Positions 21,890 to 30,910 of a stretch of DNA of 64,000 bases are shown piece after piece (position 1 is the stretch's first letter; each line of letters opens with the position of its first letter). Source of the DNA: Ornithodoros turicata (lineage: Eukaryota > Arthropoda > Arachnida > Ixodida > Argasidae); the NCBI RefSeq assembly GCF_037126465.1, contig NC_088201.1, positions 19,514,550 through 19,578,549 on the forward strand, read 5' to 3'. Under the pieces are notes generated by a model. The model was not told the origin of the DNA. It worked only from the letters and a program-made list of their open reading frames with translations, and did not search any database. The translations under genes were made by a program, and so were the position numbers.

Positions 21890-22028
21890 GTACATCGTAC
21901 GCTATTGCCTTTGCGTACGTAGGAAATAGCGTGCTGCGCAAAGCGCGAAGTTTTCTTTATGTTTTGCGCGTGAGCAGAACCACCAACGCAAGCTCTTATG
22001 TCCGCAAAGGCGATAGCGTACGATGCAC
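21890..22028. mobile_element. Small MITE, GTACATCGTACGC family (copy 1)
   Basis: The ends GTACATCGTACGCTATTGCC and GGCGATAGCGTACGATGCAC are inverted repeats of about 27 bp. The second copy at 23909-24054 has the same ends. The body is 139 bp and non-coding. TA lies to the right; the left flank is AA, so the target duplication is imperfect here. Confidence 0.75.
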
Positions 22029-22472
22029 TACTACTCACTACTATATAATGTCAATGGCGGTACGGTCATTTGCGCAGCTTTGATTAGCATCGTGTTGAAA
22101 ACAACGACAAACAACAACACAAAACTTGCGTTGCAGTCAGAAAACGGCAACAATTCAGATATAAGGGAGAGCTCAAGTTCGTGCTCCCCCGGCGCCTGTG
22201 TGTGTCTTAGTTTGTTCTCCCACTAACCACATAAAGATGTGCAGCGACTTTAACGCGTGTCGTCAAAGTCAGTGGTGTATTTACAATGAAAACACCTCGT
22301 GTTACACATGTTGATATCCTGGATACGAAACCGCTCAAAACGCTCTCTATGCAGGCTCTGAGGTGTACGACGATGTAACGCTGTATTCTCCAACCATTAG
22401 TTGTGAGCTTCCATCGAGTAGTGATCACATGCGTGCACATGTACAACATCCTGTACGATAAATTCCGCTCAG

Positions 22473-22719
22473 AGATGTGGTGTACGTCTTCCTTCCCGGC
22501 CCCTACGGGGAGCCACTCCACTTGCACCGCATCATCTTCCCTTCCGAGAACCGGCAGGAGTGGTTCTACGCGGCTAGGGCCGGGAATCGCTTTTCTACTA
22601 CTGCCCGTTTTGACAGGCCAACTTTTCCGTCTCACCTTTTCCCAAGGTCGACCAGCCAGTTTCTCTGTCATGGCGCCGCCCGTGTTGTGAATTCTCGTCA
22701 GCTTGGTTGCAACATTTCA
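22473..22719 (+). CDS. Candidate internal coding exon, unrecognised protein
   Basis: From GAT at 22474 the frame reads DVVYVFLPGPYGEPLHLH and continues through RIIFPSENRQEWFYA. In its first 30 or so codons nearly every third base is G or C, a coding signature that none of the surrounding frames shows. CTCAG ends at 22472 and could be an acceptor, although its pyrimidine tract is poor. TTTCAG/GTAATT at 22714-22725 could be the donor. Codon bias weakens after about 22580, so the true donor may be earlier. I do not recognise the family. The frame stays open to 22905, which would be its end if unspliced. Confidence 0.4.
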
Positions 22720-22905
22720 GGTAATTTGGAGCTTATCTTATCGCTTTTATTATGCTCGCACTTTATAAAACTTTCAAAGTCGACCTTGATGCGTACGTGT
22801 CCCTCTAACACTGTGCGAGAATGGTCACGCTGTCGCGCTTCCCGGCAAGGTGGTCACCACTTAGGCCGTTGCAACGTCTCGAAAGCTGGTTTTATTGCTC
22901 TTTGA

Positions 22906-23906
22906 CGAATTGAGTCCTCCGTGATGCGCATTTGGAATGCTTCCGACACGTGCTTGATTGCCGTTACTATCAGCATTCCTGTGCGTGTGTCTCAGTGCAT
23001 TTTCAAGCGCAGACTATTAATTCAGATGCCGCGGGCGCTGCCAGGCCCCTTGAAAAGATCAACAGTCTAGGCGGGCCATGTGTACTTGCTTTGCCACTGG
23101 TTCTCACCGTACCCGCGGCTCACGCGCGTTCTTTAATTGTCGTGCTGTGCACTATTGTGCAGGTCCACTACAAAATATTCGGGACATGGGCTATTTATTA
23201 TGAAGTGTATGCTCCCGGAGACGTCCGCAGAACGCCGGTTCGTGCCGTAGTGTGACGTATCACATATCACATGAAAAAACTGTCACACGGGAATGTATAT
23301 TTTTTTCGATTTATTGTTGATGCGGGTGTCGGTGCTCTTCTCCGAATGGACCTTTCTGGTTTCGCCAACGTTGAGAAACTGTCAATGCAACATCATCACA
23401 CATAAATACATAGTATTTAAGGGGCCCACTCTTTATTCGTGATAGCAGCTACGCTACTTCAGAAAATGATGTTGTCGCCGAGGGATGATTTAAATATGTG
23501 AGAAAGACACACAGCTTAAAGCTAACTGTTTTGGAATCGAGTCAGATAGCACAATATTTTACATTTATTTCGTGAATTTTTCGTTCATTGTGACGAACGA
23601 TAGCTTATGCACGAAATGGACAGAACAAAATGCAGAGGTCGAATATGCTGAAAGAATAGGAACGTACCCAATGTTTCTTCGTATTTCAGGGAGAGTAGTC
23701 GTTTTGAAATGTCATCTCATTCACTGGTCACACTTTCCAAGAATTCTGTTGGAACGTAGGTGCCAAGGCTGTATAAAATCAAAATTGGATATATTTTTGT
23801 CCAAGATTAACAAAGTATCTTTTTAGGTTTAGATTTTCCCAAGATACCCTCGTAAGTTAATTCTCCCATCAGCGCTGTAGAACAGGTGAATGTGTTAATA
23901 GAGTTT
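22906..23906. other. No assigned feature
   Basis: AT-rich sequence downstream of the candidate exon. No repeat family or coding frame is recognised. Confidence 0.4.
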
Positions 23907-23908
23907 TA

Positions 23909-24054
23909 GTACATTGTTCGCTATCGTCTTAGCGTATGTAAGGCATAGCGCTGATGCTTCTGCGTACGCCCATAACAGAAAGAGAGCTTCGCGCAGTTCG
24001 CAGAACCACGAACGCTATTCCTGGCGTACACTAAGGCGATAGCGTACGATGTAC
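23909..24054. mobile_element. Small MITE, GTACATCGTACGC family (copy 2)
   Basis: Ends GTACATTGTTCGCTATCG and CGATAGCGTACGATGTAC, flanked by TA on both sides (23907-23908 and 24055-24056), 146 bp. It is the same family as 21890-22028, about 2 kb away. The TA target suggests Tc1/mariner-type mobilisation. Confidence 0.8.
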
Positions 24055-24556
24055 TAAACCTCTCTATTGTGTTTTTGTGGAGCGATGAGAATATATTATT
24101 TATGTTTTTACCAGACTGTTGATATTTTATTGACCAGAAATTGTTGGGAACATTGAGAACATGGCAAAAACTATACACGAGCAACAAGATATTGAGAATG
24201 TTGGACAACATACAGGGTGTGGGCTGAGGGCATGGTGTCGTGCGAATGTAGGAATATGCTGGAATTTCGCTGCCGCGTTGTCGATGCGCGTTCTGGCAAT
24301 GTTTCGATTAGTTGATAATTGTTCATAATCAGGAGATTGCTGGGACATTACTGATTGATATGTCAGTATTGATTGATGAGACATCAGGTGTATAACTATA
24401 ACTAGTATAACTACTGCGCATTTTCGCACCACGAAGTGAAAATATCCGATTTGAAGCGTTCGAACGCGATACCCAGGGCCTGAGATTTGCAGCCTTTGAA
24501 AAACGGCTTGTATTCGAGAACTTAGATATAAGGAAAATCCCGCATCCAAACCCTAC

Positions 24557-24639
24557 ACACTAAAAACAGAGCTTCACCGCACGGTGCGCTCCTAGCGGAC
24601 CATCATCCCGAATGATAGCGTTATTTCCTTGTGACGATG
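24557..24639. mobile_element. Left arm of an older CACTCTAAAA MITE
   Basis: Reads ACACTAAAAACAGAGCTTCA, then GGACCATCATCCCGAATGA, then stops matching the family near 24627, where the LINE 3' end begins. The right half is missing or replaced. Confidence 0.6.
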
Positions 24640-24766
24640 TGTCATGTGTGTGTGCGAGTGTGCATGCCTCATCTTTTTCATCGTCATTCCATATATTAAC
24701 CCACATGCACTGAGGTATGGTACCGCAATTGTTGCGGTGAATCACCTCATCCCATCCTCATTCATG
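24640..24766 (+). mobile_element. LINE 3' end with terminal hairpin (second LINE group, copy c)
   Basis: The hairpin at 24712-24748 has an outer stem GAGGT/ACCTC and an inner stem ACCGCAA-TTG-TTGCGGT. It aligns to 8986-9021 and to the minus strand of 4061-4095. The tail reads CATCCCATCCTCATTCAT. It appears to have landed in the older MITE on its left. Confidence 0.6.
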
Positions 24767-24768
24767 TA

Positions 24769-25016
24769 CACTCTTAAAAGTGAACTTCACGCATAGCACG
24801 CTCCTAGCCAACCACTATCTCGAATGATATCGTTATCTGCCCTGATTTGTTGAAAACGGGGGCGTACGCCTTTTTTGTGACACGTATGCTGTTCATAATT
24901 GTCACAAAAAAGCCGTACATCTCCCGTTTTCAACAAATCAGGGCAGATAACGATATCATTCGAGATTATGGTTGGCTAGGGGCGCGCTATGCGGTGTAGT
25001 TAATTTGTAAGAGTGT
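24769..25016. mobile_element. CACTCTTAAAA palindromic MITE, full length
   Basis: The ends CACTCTTAAAAGTGAACTTC and TTAATTTGTAAGAGTG are flanked by TA on both sides. The centre has GGCGTACGCCTTTTTTGTGA and a loop containing ATGCTGTTCATAATTG, the reverse orientation relative to most copies. Length 248 bp. Confidence 0.9.
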
Positions 25017-25043
25017 AGTTGTTGTTGTCCCCTGATTGATCCT

Positions 25044-25325
25044 GCCACAAAAATGGCGTATGCCCTTCGTTTTCAGCAAATCAAGGGAGAGAACGTTGTC
25101 ATTCGGGATGGTCGTTGGCTAGGAGGTGGGGAAGCTCACTTTAAGAGGGTTGTCGCTTCTGGGTCGTAGAGAGGGGGGGGGGGGAGGTAACCTTTTGTGA
25201 CAATTTCAATATATGATAATGGCCACAAAAAGGCGTCCCCCCCCCCCCCTTCGAGTCAGAAGCGATAACACTACCATTCTGGTTGGCGCACAGCGCGCTA
25301 TGCAGTGAAGTTCTGTTTTTTACAC
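25044..25325. mobile_element. Half MITE followed by a G-run/C-run MITE variant
   Basis: 25044-25151 is the right arm of a CACTCTTAAAA-type copy (AAATGGCGTATGCCC, GTCATTCGGGATGGTCGTTG, ending TTTAAGAGGG). 25152-25325 is the variant that ends in ACAGAACTTC, with its left tip missing. Its two arms carry a run of 12 G (25173-25184) and a mirrored run of 13 C (25237-25249), where other copies have shorter, mixed sequence. Confidence 0.7.
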
Positions 25326-25595
25326 CGATAAGTCTCTCTAGATATGATGTCGATACTGACACCATTGTGACTTTTCAATTTTCCCAAACTCGTGGGGTTG
25401 ACGCTGTCCGTGTCGTACGGGTATGGGAAGGGGTGGTAGTTTTTTTTTAGAAAACAGTCCTAATTCGAAACGTACTTGGGGGTGTATGCGTTTCAATACA
25501 CTAGCTTCACTGTTGATCCCTCTGGTAACTGAGGAATAAAAGTGACGCGAATATTTCATGATAATATGGTCAGAAACTTTTAATATGCAACAGGA

Positions 25596-25872
25596 TAATA
25601 ATAATAATTGGGTATTTACGTCGCGAGACAACTGAGATCATGAGCGACGCCACAGCGGTCGGTCTGTGGATTGCTTTTGCCCACCTGAGGGTTCTTTAAC
25701 GTGCGATGAAAGCTCATGACACGGCACCCCGTATTTAACGTCCCTCGCGGAAGACGGCGTGTCCAAGCAACTTGTACCCTGCCACCAGGTGGGTCCCGTC
25801 CTCGGCTGGGTTCGAACCCGCGATCTCGGGATCAGAAGGCGAGCACGCTACCGACTGAGCCACCGAGGCCGG
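25596..25872 (-). mobile_element. tRNA-derived SINE of a second family, with 15-bp target duplication
   Basis: On the minus strand the head has the A box TGGCTCAGTCGG and B box GGTTCGAACCC in tRNA-like spacing. An unrelated body follows (GTCTTCCGCGAGGGACGT, GTTGTCTCGCGACG), with a (TTA)n tail. The 15-bp direct repeat TAATATGCAACAGGA at 25581-25595 and 25873-25887 marks target-primed insertion. The exact duplication suggests a fairly recent event. Confidence 0.9.
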
Positions 25873-26248
25873 TAATATGCAACAGGAGGCAGAGTGTTTG
25901 CATATGCCCAAACCTTGAGGCACGTAGCAAGAGGCTACGGGTATGCTCAAACAATTGCGTATTACATAAGACAGGAATCAGGGATTTGCCGTGCAGTCAT
26001 GGCAAACGTGTAATATGTCTTTGTTACTACAATCCCATTGTGACCAGCCTTTGGAAAACCTTGCACTGAACCCACTCCTGGTTCGGTTCGTACTTCTCAT
26101 GTCACACCAGACAGTAATGTTCCATAAGGTCATCCAGAACGCACTCTAAGAAAAAACGGTGTGAAAAGGCAACTTCTATAGTTACCACCTAGGTCAACAT
26201 AGCGTCTGATAAAGGGTGTAAACGGGTGGTGAAAGCAATTATCATATA

Positions 26249-27030
26249 CCGGGTGTTTCAGTTAAATCCCCGGGCTAAATAATTCACGAACGGGTGCACC
26301 AATCCACGAACTTTCTTTTTTACAAGTATCTGTCCGATACCACCTACAAGCTGCACACCGTGTGAATGAGTGGGAGGCGCTCATTATTAAAATAAAAATG
26401 CAAATGAGTTTCGTAAAAAAGCGTAACTTCTGAAGCAGGGCGCTGTCGGCATTACAATGGGTACTACCCCTTTTGAGGCCTTCAATGGACACCTTTTAGA
26501 GAAAAATCTGCCACCGAAGCGGGTCATTTGTTGCAGTAATTAATTGGTTTCGGTTTACGTATTTTTGTCGCGGCTGGTCGCGGCGCAGCGCAAAAGGACG
26601 CTCTTTCACTCCCTTATCCATCAATAAATTACGTCCTTACATTAATGAATTACACCAATGAGTTACACCAATGAAATACGCCCTTTTGCGCTTCGCCGCG
26701 ACCAGCCGCGACAAAAATACGTAAACCGAAACCAATTAATTACTGCAACAAATGACCCGCTTCGGTGGCAGATTTTTCTCTAAAAGGTGTCCACTGAAGG
26801 TCCCAAAAGGGGTAGTACCCATTGTAATGCCGACAGCGCCCTGCTTTAGAAGATACGCTTTTTGACGAAACTCATTTGCATTTTTATTTTAAAAATGAGC
26901 GCCTCCCACTCATTCACACGGTGTGCAGCTTGTAGGTGGTATCGGACAGATACTTGTAAAAAAGAAAGTTCGTGGATTGGTGCACCCGTTCGCGAATTAT
27001 TTAGCCCGGGGATTTAACTGAAACACCCGG
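26249..27030. mobile_element. Long foldback element, CCGGGTGTTTC family (copy 1)
   Basis: A 782-bp palindrome with arms of about 350 bp, starting CCGGGTGTTTCAGTTAAATC and ending with its reverse complement. The arm includes GGGAGGCGCTCATTATT, GGGCGCTGTCGGCATTA and TTTTTGTCGCGGCTGGTCGC. The centre has repeated AATTACACCAATGA words. Both flanks read TATA, so the target is TA or TATA. A close second copy lies at 57757-58528. Non-coding. Confidence 0.85.
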
Positions 27031-27034
27031 TATA

Positions 27035-27161
27035 CAAATTGCTACGAAAAGGCGTACGCCCCCGTCGCTCATCGATTCAAAAGCAGGTTACCTTATCTTT
27101 CGTGGCAATGGTTGGCGAACAATGTGCTATGCGGTGAAGTTCTGTTTTGAGAGTGAGGTAG
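27035..27161. mobile_element. Right half of an ACAGAACTTC-type MITE
   Basis: Contains GCTACGAAAAGGCGTACGCC, TTCGTGGCAATGGTTGG and GCTATGCGGTGAAGTTCTGT. The left half is absent, apparently lost at the junction with the foldback on its left. Confidence 0.65.
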
Positions 27162-27252
27162 CAGGTAGAACTTTGCAACCTTTTAGGTACAACACATGCG
27201 ACAACTATTACCTCCTAAAAGGTGTAACTGCTCCACCCTTTTTCTAAGAGTG

Positions 27253-29564
27253 CGGTATGTATTTGGGCGCCATGTATTCCTGTACGTCCTGGGCTTTGCT
27301 CTGCTTACTGTTTGCCGTGTCTTGCTTTTCTCTGCGGTGTACATACCACTTTTACGTTTCCAAGTTGAAGCGCTTGTTGCAATTTGCCCCATAGCGGCAT
27401 GGCACCGGTAAACGCCATTTTGCCGCCGAGGGAGACGCCACAAGTTACTAGAGTTTGGGAAGTTAAGACTGCGAAAGAGGTACCTACTAGTACGTCTCAA
27501 CTCTCGTGCTTTTTGTGCAAGCATTCTCGAGCACACAGACAATAAGTGTAGTCAGAGAAAATTTGGGTTTGAGGCCAGGAACCACTTTTTGTTGTCTCGG
27601 GGAGGGGGGGGGGGGGGCGATCCGCTACCCAGCGCCGTGCTACGATGCTACGAACGATGCTACCGTCGAAGGCTGGAGCTGCTCGCGCCAGAAGGGGGCC
27701 AGAAAAGTAGATTGTTTCAGTGCACCCCGTGCTTCAATATGACCTCCTTTCCTACTGATTCACTCCCCCCCTTCCCTTATATTTGTGTAACTCAGGGATT
27801 GTGTCACAAGGCTTGCCCTCACAGCCTCGATTGCAATGTGATGTACGAAAAGGAAAATCGTAAATAAACATTCCTTCCATTCCTTCTTACGTTGCATAAC
27901 GGGTGCAGTAACTATTTGCATTGAAGGAAGCCCGTCCATTGAAAGTGCCATCTAGACGCGCGTATAGTTCAGATGTACTGGTCTACCGTTTGGAATCACA
28001 CCTCCTCACAATCTCGACAGAAACATACCCGTATCCTGCGTGGGTGTGACGGGAAATGGGGGACGCACCCAAAGCAAACAAACGTAACATAGTGGAAAAC
28101 AAGTGCGACTGAGTAATTTATGATCCCTGAGGCGGCGGCGTCCGGCTGACTGATCGGGCGCTGACGGTCTCCTGTCCGCGCGTCTAGAGGCCTTCGGGAG
28201 GACCCTGCCAGGTTCGGAGGAAAAATATGACCACGCTAAGCGCTTTCAAATTGCCGTCACGACGCCGTTCACGGCGTTATCAATTATCTCAAGTCCAGCT
28301 TTTCTGAACATCTACGCTGCCTGTCGCAAGTGATCAAACTCAAACCCTCTCATCTTGGACAGTCAGGACTCAGGAGAAGAGGAATTATGGCACGTAGTCT
28401 TTTTGTCAAGACTAAAGCGTCATTTCCAAGCTTCCAATGTTGTTATTTTCGGTAAAATCTAAGTACTACTCCTTTCCGTTTCAGAAGTAGCAGTTTCTAC
28501 CCTTCTGCTGCTTCTCCTTCCACGTTTCAGCCATGTACTACGAATTGTTTCATGCTTACAAATTTCGTTCTCTCGCGTCTAGGGTTGTAAGCAAAAAAAA
28601 AAAAAAAAAACGATTTCTATGGAGTGGAACCTGAACGCTCGCAATCAGGTCTCACAGGTTAAGTTTGCGAGTTTTTCGCTCCTCCTGTCTGCAACTGAAT
28701 TTTCCAAACAGCGAATGGTGTTGCAAGCGCCCATTCGAGATACCCACCCACACTCTCTCCCGCATGGGCTGCAGAAGCAACGGGAGGATAACTTTATCGT
28801 TTGTACATTTCACAGTTATTCCATTACATACACGTTTTTCACGAGGAAAGCCTTGTATCCGAGTTCCGTGGAAACCAGTTGCGGCATATGCTGTTTCACA
28901 TTTAGTGTACTGTATATTGAATCTCCTCTTGCAAGCCTTTCGGAATTCCCTTTCGAACCATGCATCATGCTGATGAACCAACTCGTTCCTTCAAATGGCA
29001 GCGTTTTCTTCTTGCAGGGAGCGAGTGCTTTATTTACGGGGAATTGCGAATAAATGACACACAAACCAAACTCTAGCTTTGGGCGTGACGTATCATAAAT
29101 CAAGTGCTTCTTACAGAACCTTCGGGGCGCCGAGCAGGAAGTCGGCAGAACAGCGCGCACACAGGCGTTTGCTGCTGCGATGATCGATTTCGTTTCAAAG
29201 AGCATAGATACGTTCCACGAGACGGAGCCTGCCTTTTCCTTGGGCTGGCCCTCCTCGTACGTTAATTCTGCTCTCCCGCGCGCGCACTGCCTTTCATTCG
29301 CGCTCCTTTCTATGGAGGAATATCGAGTTTCTGGTGCGCATTGCAGAAAAGCCCGATAAAGGAGTCCGAAGCTTCCATTGAGACACACCAAACTTCTTGG
29401 TAACATGAATCACGACTGCGACGGTCGTCCACGCACACGGGGTTTCTCGTTCGTTTTTTTTTTTTTCGCTCTTCCCTATTGGAGAGCAGCGGCAGAGGTC
29501 GTTGGCATCCCGCTACGGTGGCGTGAAGAGAAGAACATAGGCACATTTCAAGACGGAGGCTCAC
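27253..29564. other. No assigned feature
   Basis: A G-run at 27601-27618 and an A-run at 28589-28608 are present. Frames of 144 codons (+, 28619-29053) and 196 codons (-, 28816-29406) overlap each other. Neither has a recognised domain, so I do not call a gene. TTCTTGCAG at about 29013 is splice-like but isolated. Confidence 0.4.
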
Positions 29565-30036
29565 ACACGTGAAACTTCACCGCGTAACACGCTGAAAGCT
29601 AACCGCTGCACACTCTCAAAAATGAACTTCACCTCATAGCACGCTCCTAGCCAACCATCATCTCGAATGATATCGTTATCTGGCCTGATTTGTTGAAAAC
29701 GGGAGGCGTACGCCTTTTCTGTGACAATTATGAACAGCATAAGTGTCACAAAAAGGCGTACGCCTCCCGTTTTCAACAAATCAGGCCAGATAACGATATC
29801 ATTCGAGATGATGGTTGGCTAGGAGCGTGCTATGAGGTGAAGTTCATTTTTAAGAGTGCACAGTTCGTGATTTGTGGAAAGTGCGGGGCGTGCGCCTTTT
29901 TTTTGTGACAATTAACGTAACTGCGTACGTGCCACAAAAAGCCGTACACCTACCGTGCGCAACAAATCAAGGAAGAGAACGACGCCGTCCGTGGTGATGG
30001 GTAGCTAGCAGCGTGTTATGCGGTGAAGTTCATGTA
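29565..30036. mobile_element. Older MITE split by a younger one
   Basis: The left remnant 29572-29609 (GTGAAACTTCACCGCGTAAC, then ACGCTGAAAGCTAACCGCTG) and the right remnant 29861-30036 (GTGATTTGTGGAAAGTGCGG, AAAAAGCCGTACACC, GCGTGTTATGCGGTGAAG) are two parts of one diverged copy. The intact element 29611-29858 sits between them. Confidence 0.7.
29611..29858. mobile_element. CACTCTTAAAA palindromic MITE with mirrored private changes
   Basis: Full-length 248-bp copy with loop ATTATGAACAGCATAAGTG. Both arms carry the same private substitutions: CACCTCATAG with CTATGAGGTG, and TCTGGCCTG with CAGGCCAGA. Most other copies have CGCATAG/CTATGCG and TGCCCTG/CAGGGCA. The flanks are CA on both sides. 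Confidence 0.9.
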
Positions 30037-30221
30037 GAGGGAGGAAGAACCGAAGACACATAGTGAAAAGTTCGGAAGTCAGTGAATTGTCCGTATCCGA
30101 CTGCCTATTACTGCGTGTCACATGTTTCGCGTGAAAAGTATCGTCGACATTCTAAATATCGAGCCAGGTTTGCTGAATGAGCATTCTCTCGTGCATTCAT
30201 CGTTTATGGATTAGGCGTGAT

Positions 30222-30278
30222 GCACGCCGCTCATATAGCCACAGTTGTTTCGCGGCGCTAACGCGCAATAAAAAAAAA
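30222..30278 (+). mobile_element. SINE 3'-end fragment with A-run tail
   Basis: CGCTCATATAGCCACAGTTG, TTTCGCGGCGCTAACGC and an A-run match the 3' ends of the minus-strand SINEs at 5503, 14690 and 30680. This copy is 5'-truncated to about 55 bp. Confidence 0.65.
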
Positions 30279-30390
30279 AATCAGGTAGGTATCCGTTGAT
30301 GTATCGAACGGAAGGGGCCTAGTGGGAAGCATCCAAGAATACGATGACCATCTTCTGTTCGGCCGCCTTGTTGATTCCATGCTGTCCGTC

Positions 30391-30425
30391 GACCCCCCCC
30401 CCCCAAAAAAAAAAAAAAAAAAAAA
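30391..30425. repeat. C-run joined to A-run
   Basis: About a dozen C followed by about 21 A. It is a homopolymer junction of unknown origin, and a place where sequencing or assembly length errors are likely. Confidence 0.8.
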
Positions 30426-30679
30426 TGTAACACGACGTGGTCCACGCGCACCGATGGAGGATGTCGCCCTCGGTACAGGATTACAGAAACGCTGAAAGCC
30501 GTCGCGCTTGGTCTGCAACGTGCGCTAAGAAAAAACAAAACAAAACATAGGTTCAGTTGTTGAATGTCTCGTTCTGTTTCAGTTACAAATTATGGCATGT
30601 GATATCATCAAAGCAGGCATTGCAATCCCCTCTTCTGTTGAAGCCTAAATTTGGAGATGTCAAAGGTTGAGAGACTGTG

Positions 30680-30910
30680 GTGAGCGCCGTACAGATGGAG
30701 AGAGAGGACAGCAGGAAGGAGTGGGACACAGGCGGGGTTAGTATGCGTCCTGGACCGACATTCGTCTGGAAAGTCTGCCGGAAAACCCAGGGAAAACCTT
30801 AGACAGCACAGCTGGTGATAGGATTCGAACCCACCACCTCCCAGTCTTCAGCACGACCTTGGCTACCACAAAAGAGCGGACGCCTTAACCCCCTCGGCCT
30901 TGCCACTGGT
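30680..30910 (-). mobile_element. tRNA-derived SINE with long tRNA-like head
   Basis: Minus strand: GGCCGAGGGGGTTAAGGCGT (A-box region), B box GGTTCGAATCC, CTAAGG, GTCTGGAAAG-type body complement and GTCGGTCCAGGACGC. It is the same long-head type as 5503-5765. The tail end is shortened. Confidence 0.8.

Larger units (their letters stand above)
26142..27252. mobile_element. Composite nest bounded by CACTCTAAGAAAAA ends
   Basis: CACTCTAAGAAAAAACGGTG (26142) and CACCCTTTTTCTAAGAGTG (ending 27252) form an inverted pair of a third, related MITE type. Between them lie the CCGGGTGTTTC foldback (26249-27030) and a half MITE (27035-27161). Which element entered which cannot be fixed without other copies. 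Confidence 0.5.

Noticed and set aside
28816..29406. 196-codon minus-strand frame
   Set aside because: No recognised motif, Cys/Ser-rich random composition, and it overlaps a 144-codon plus-strand frame.
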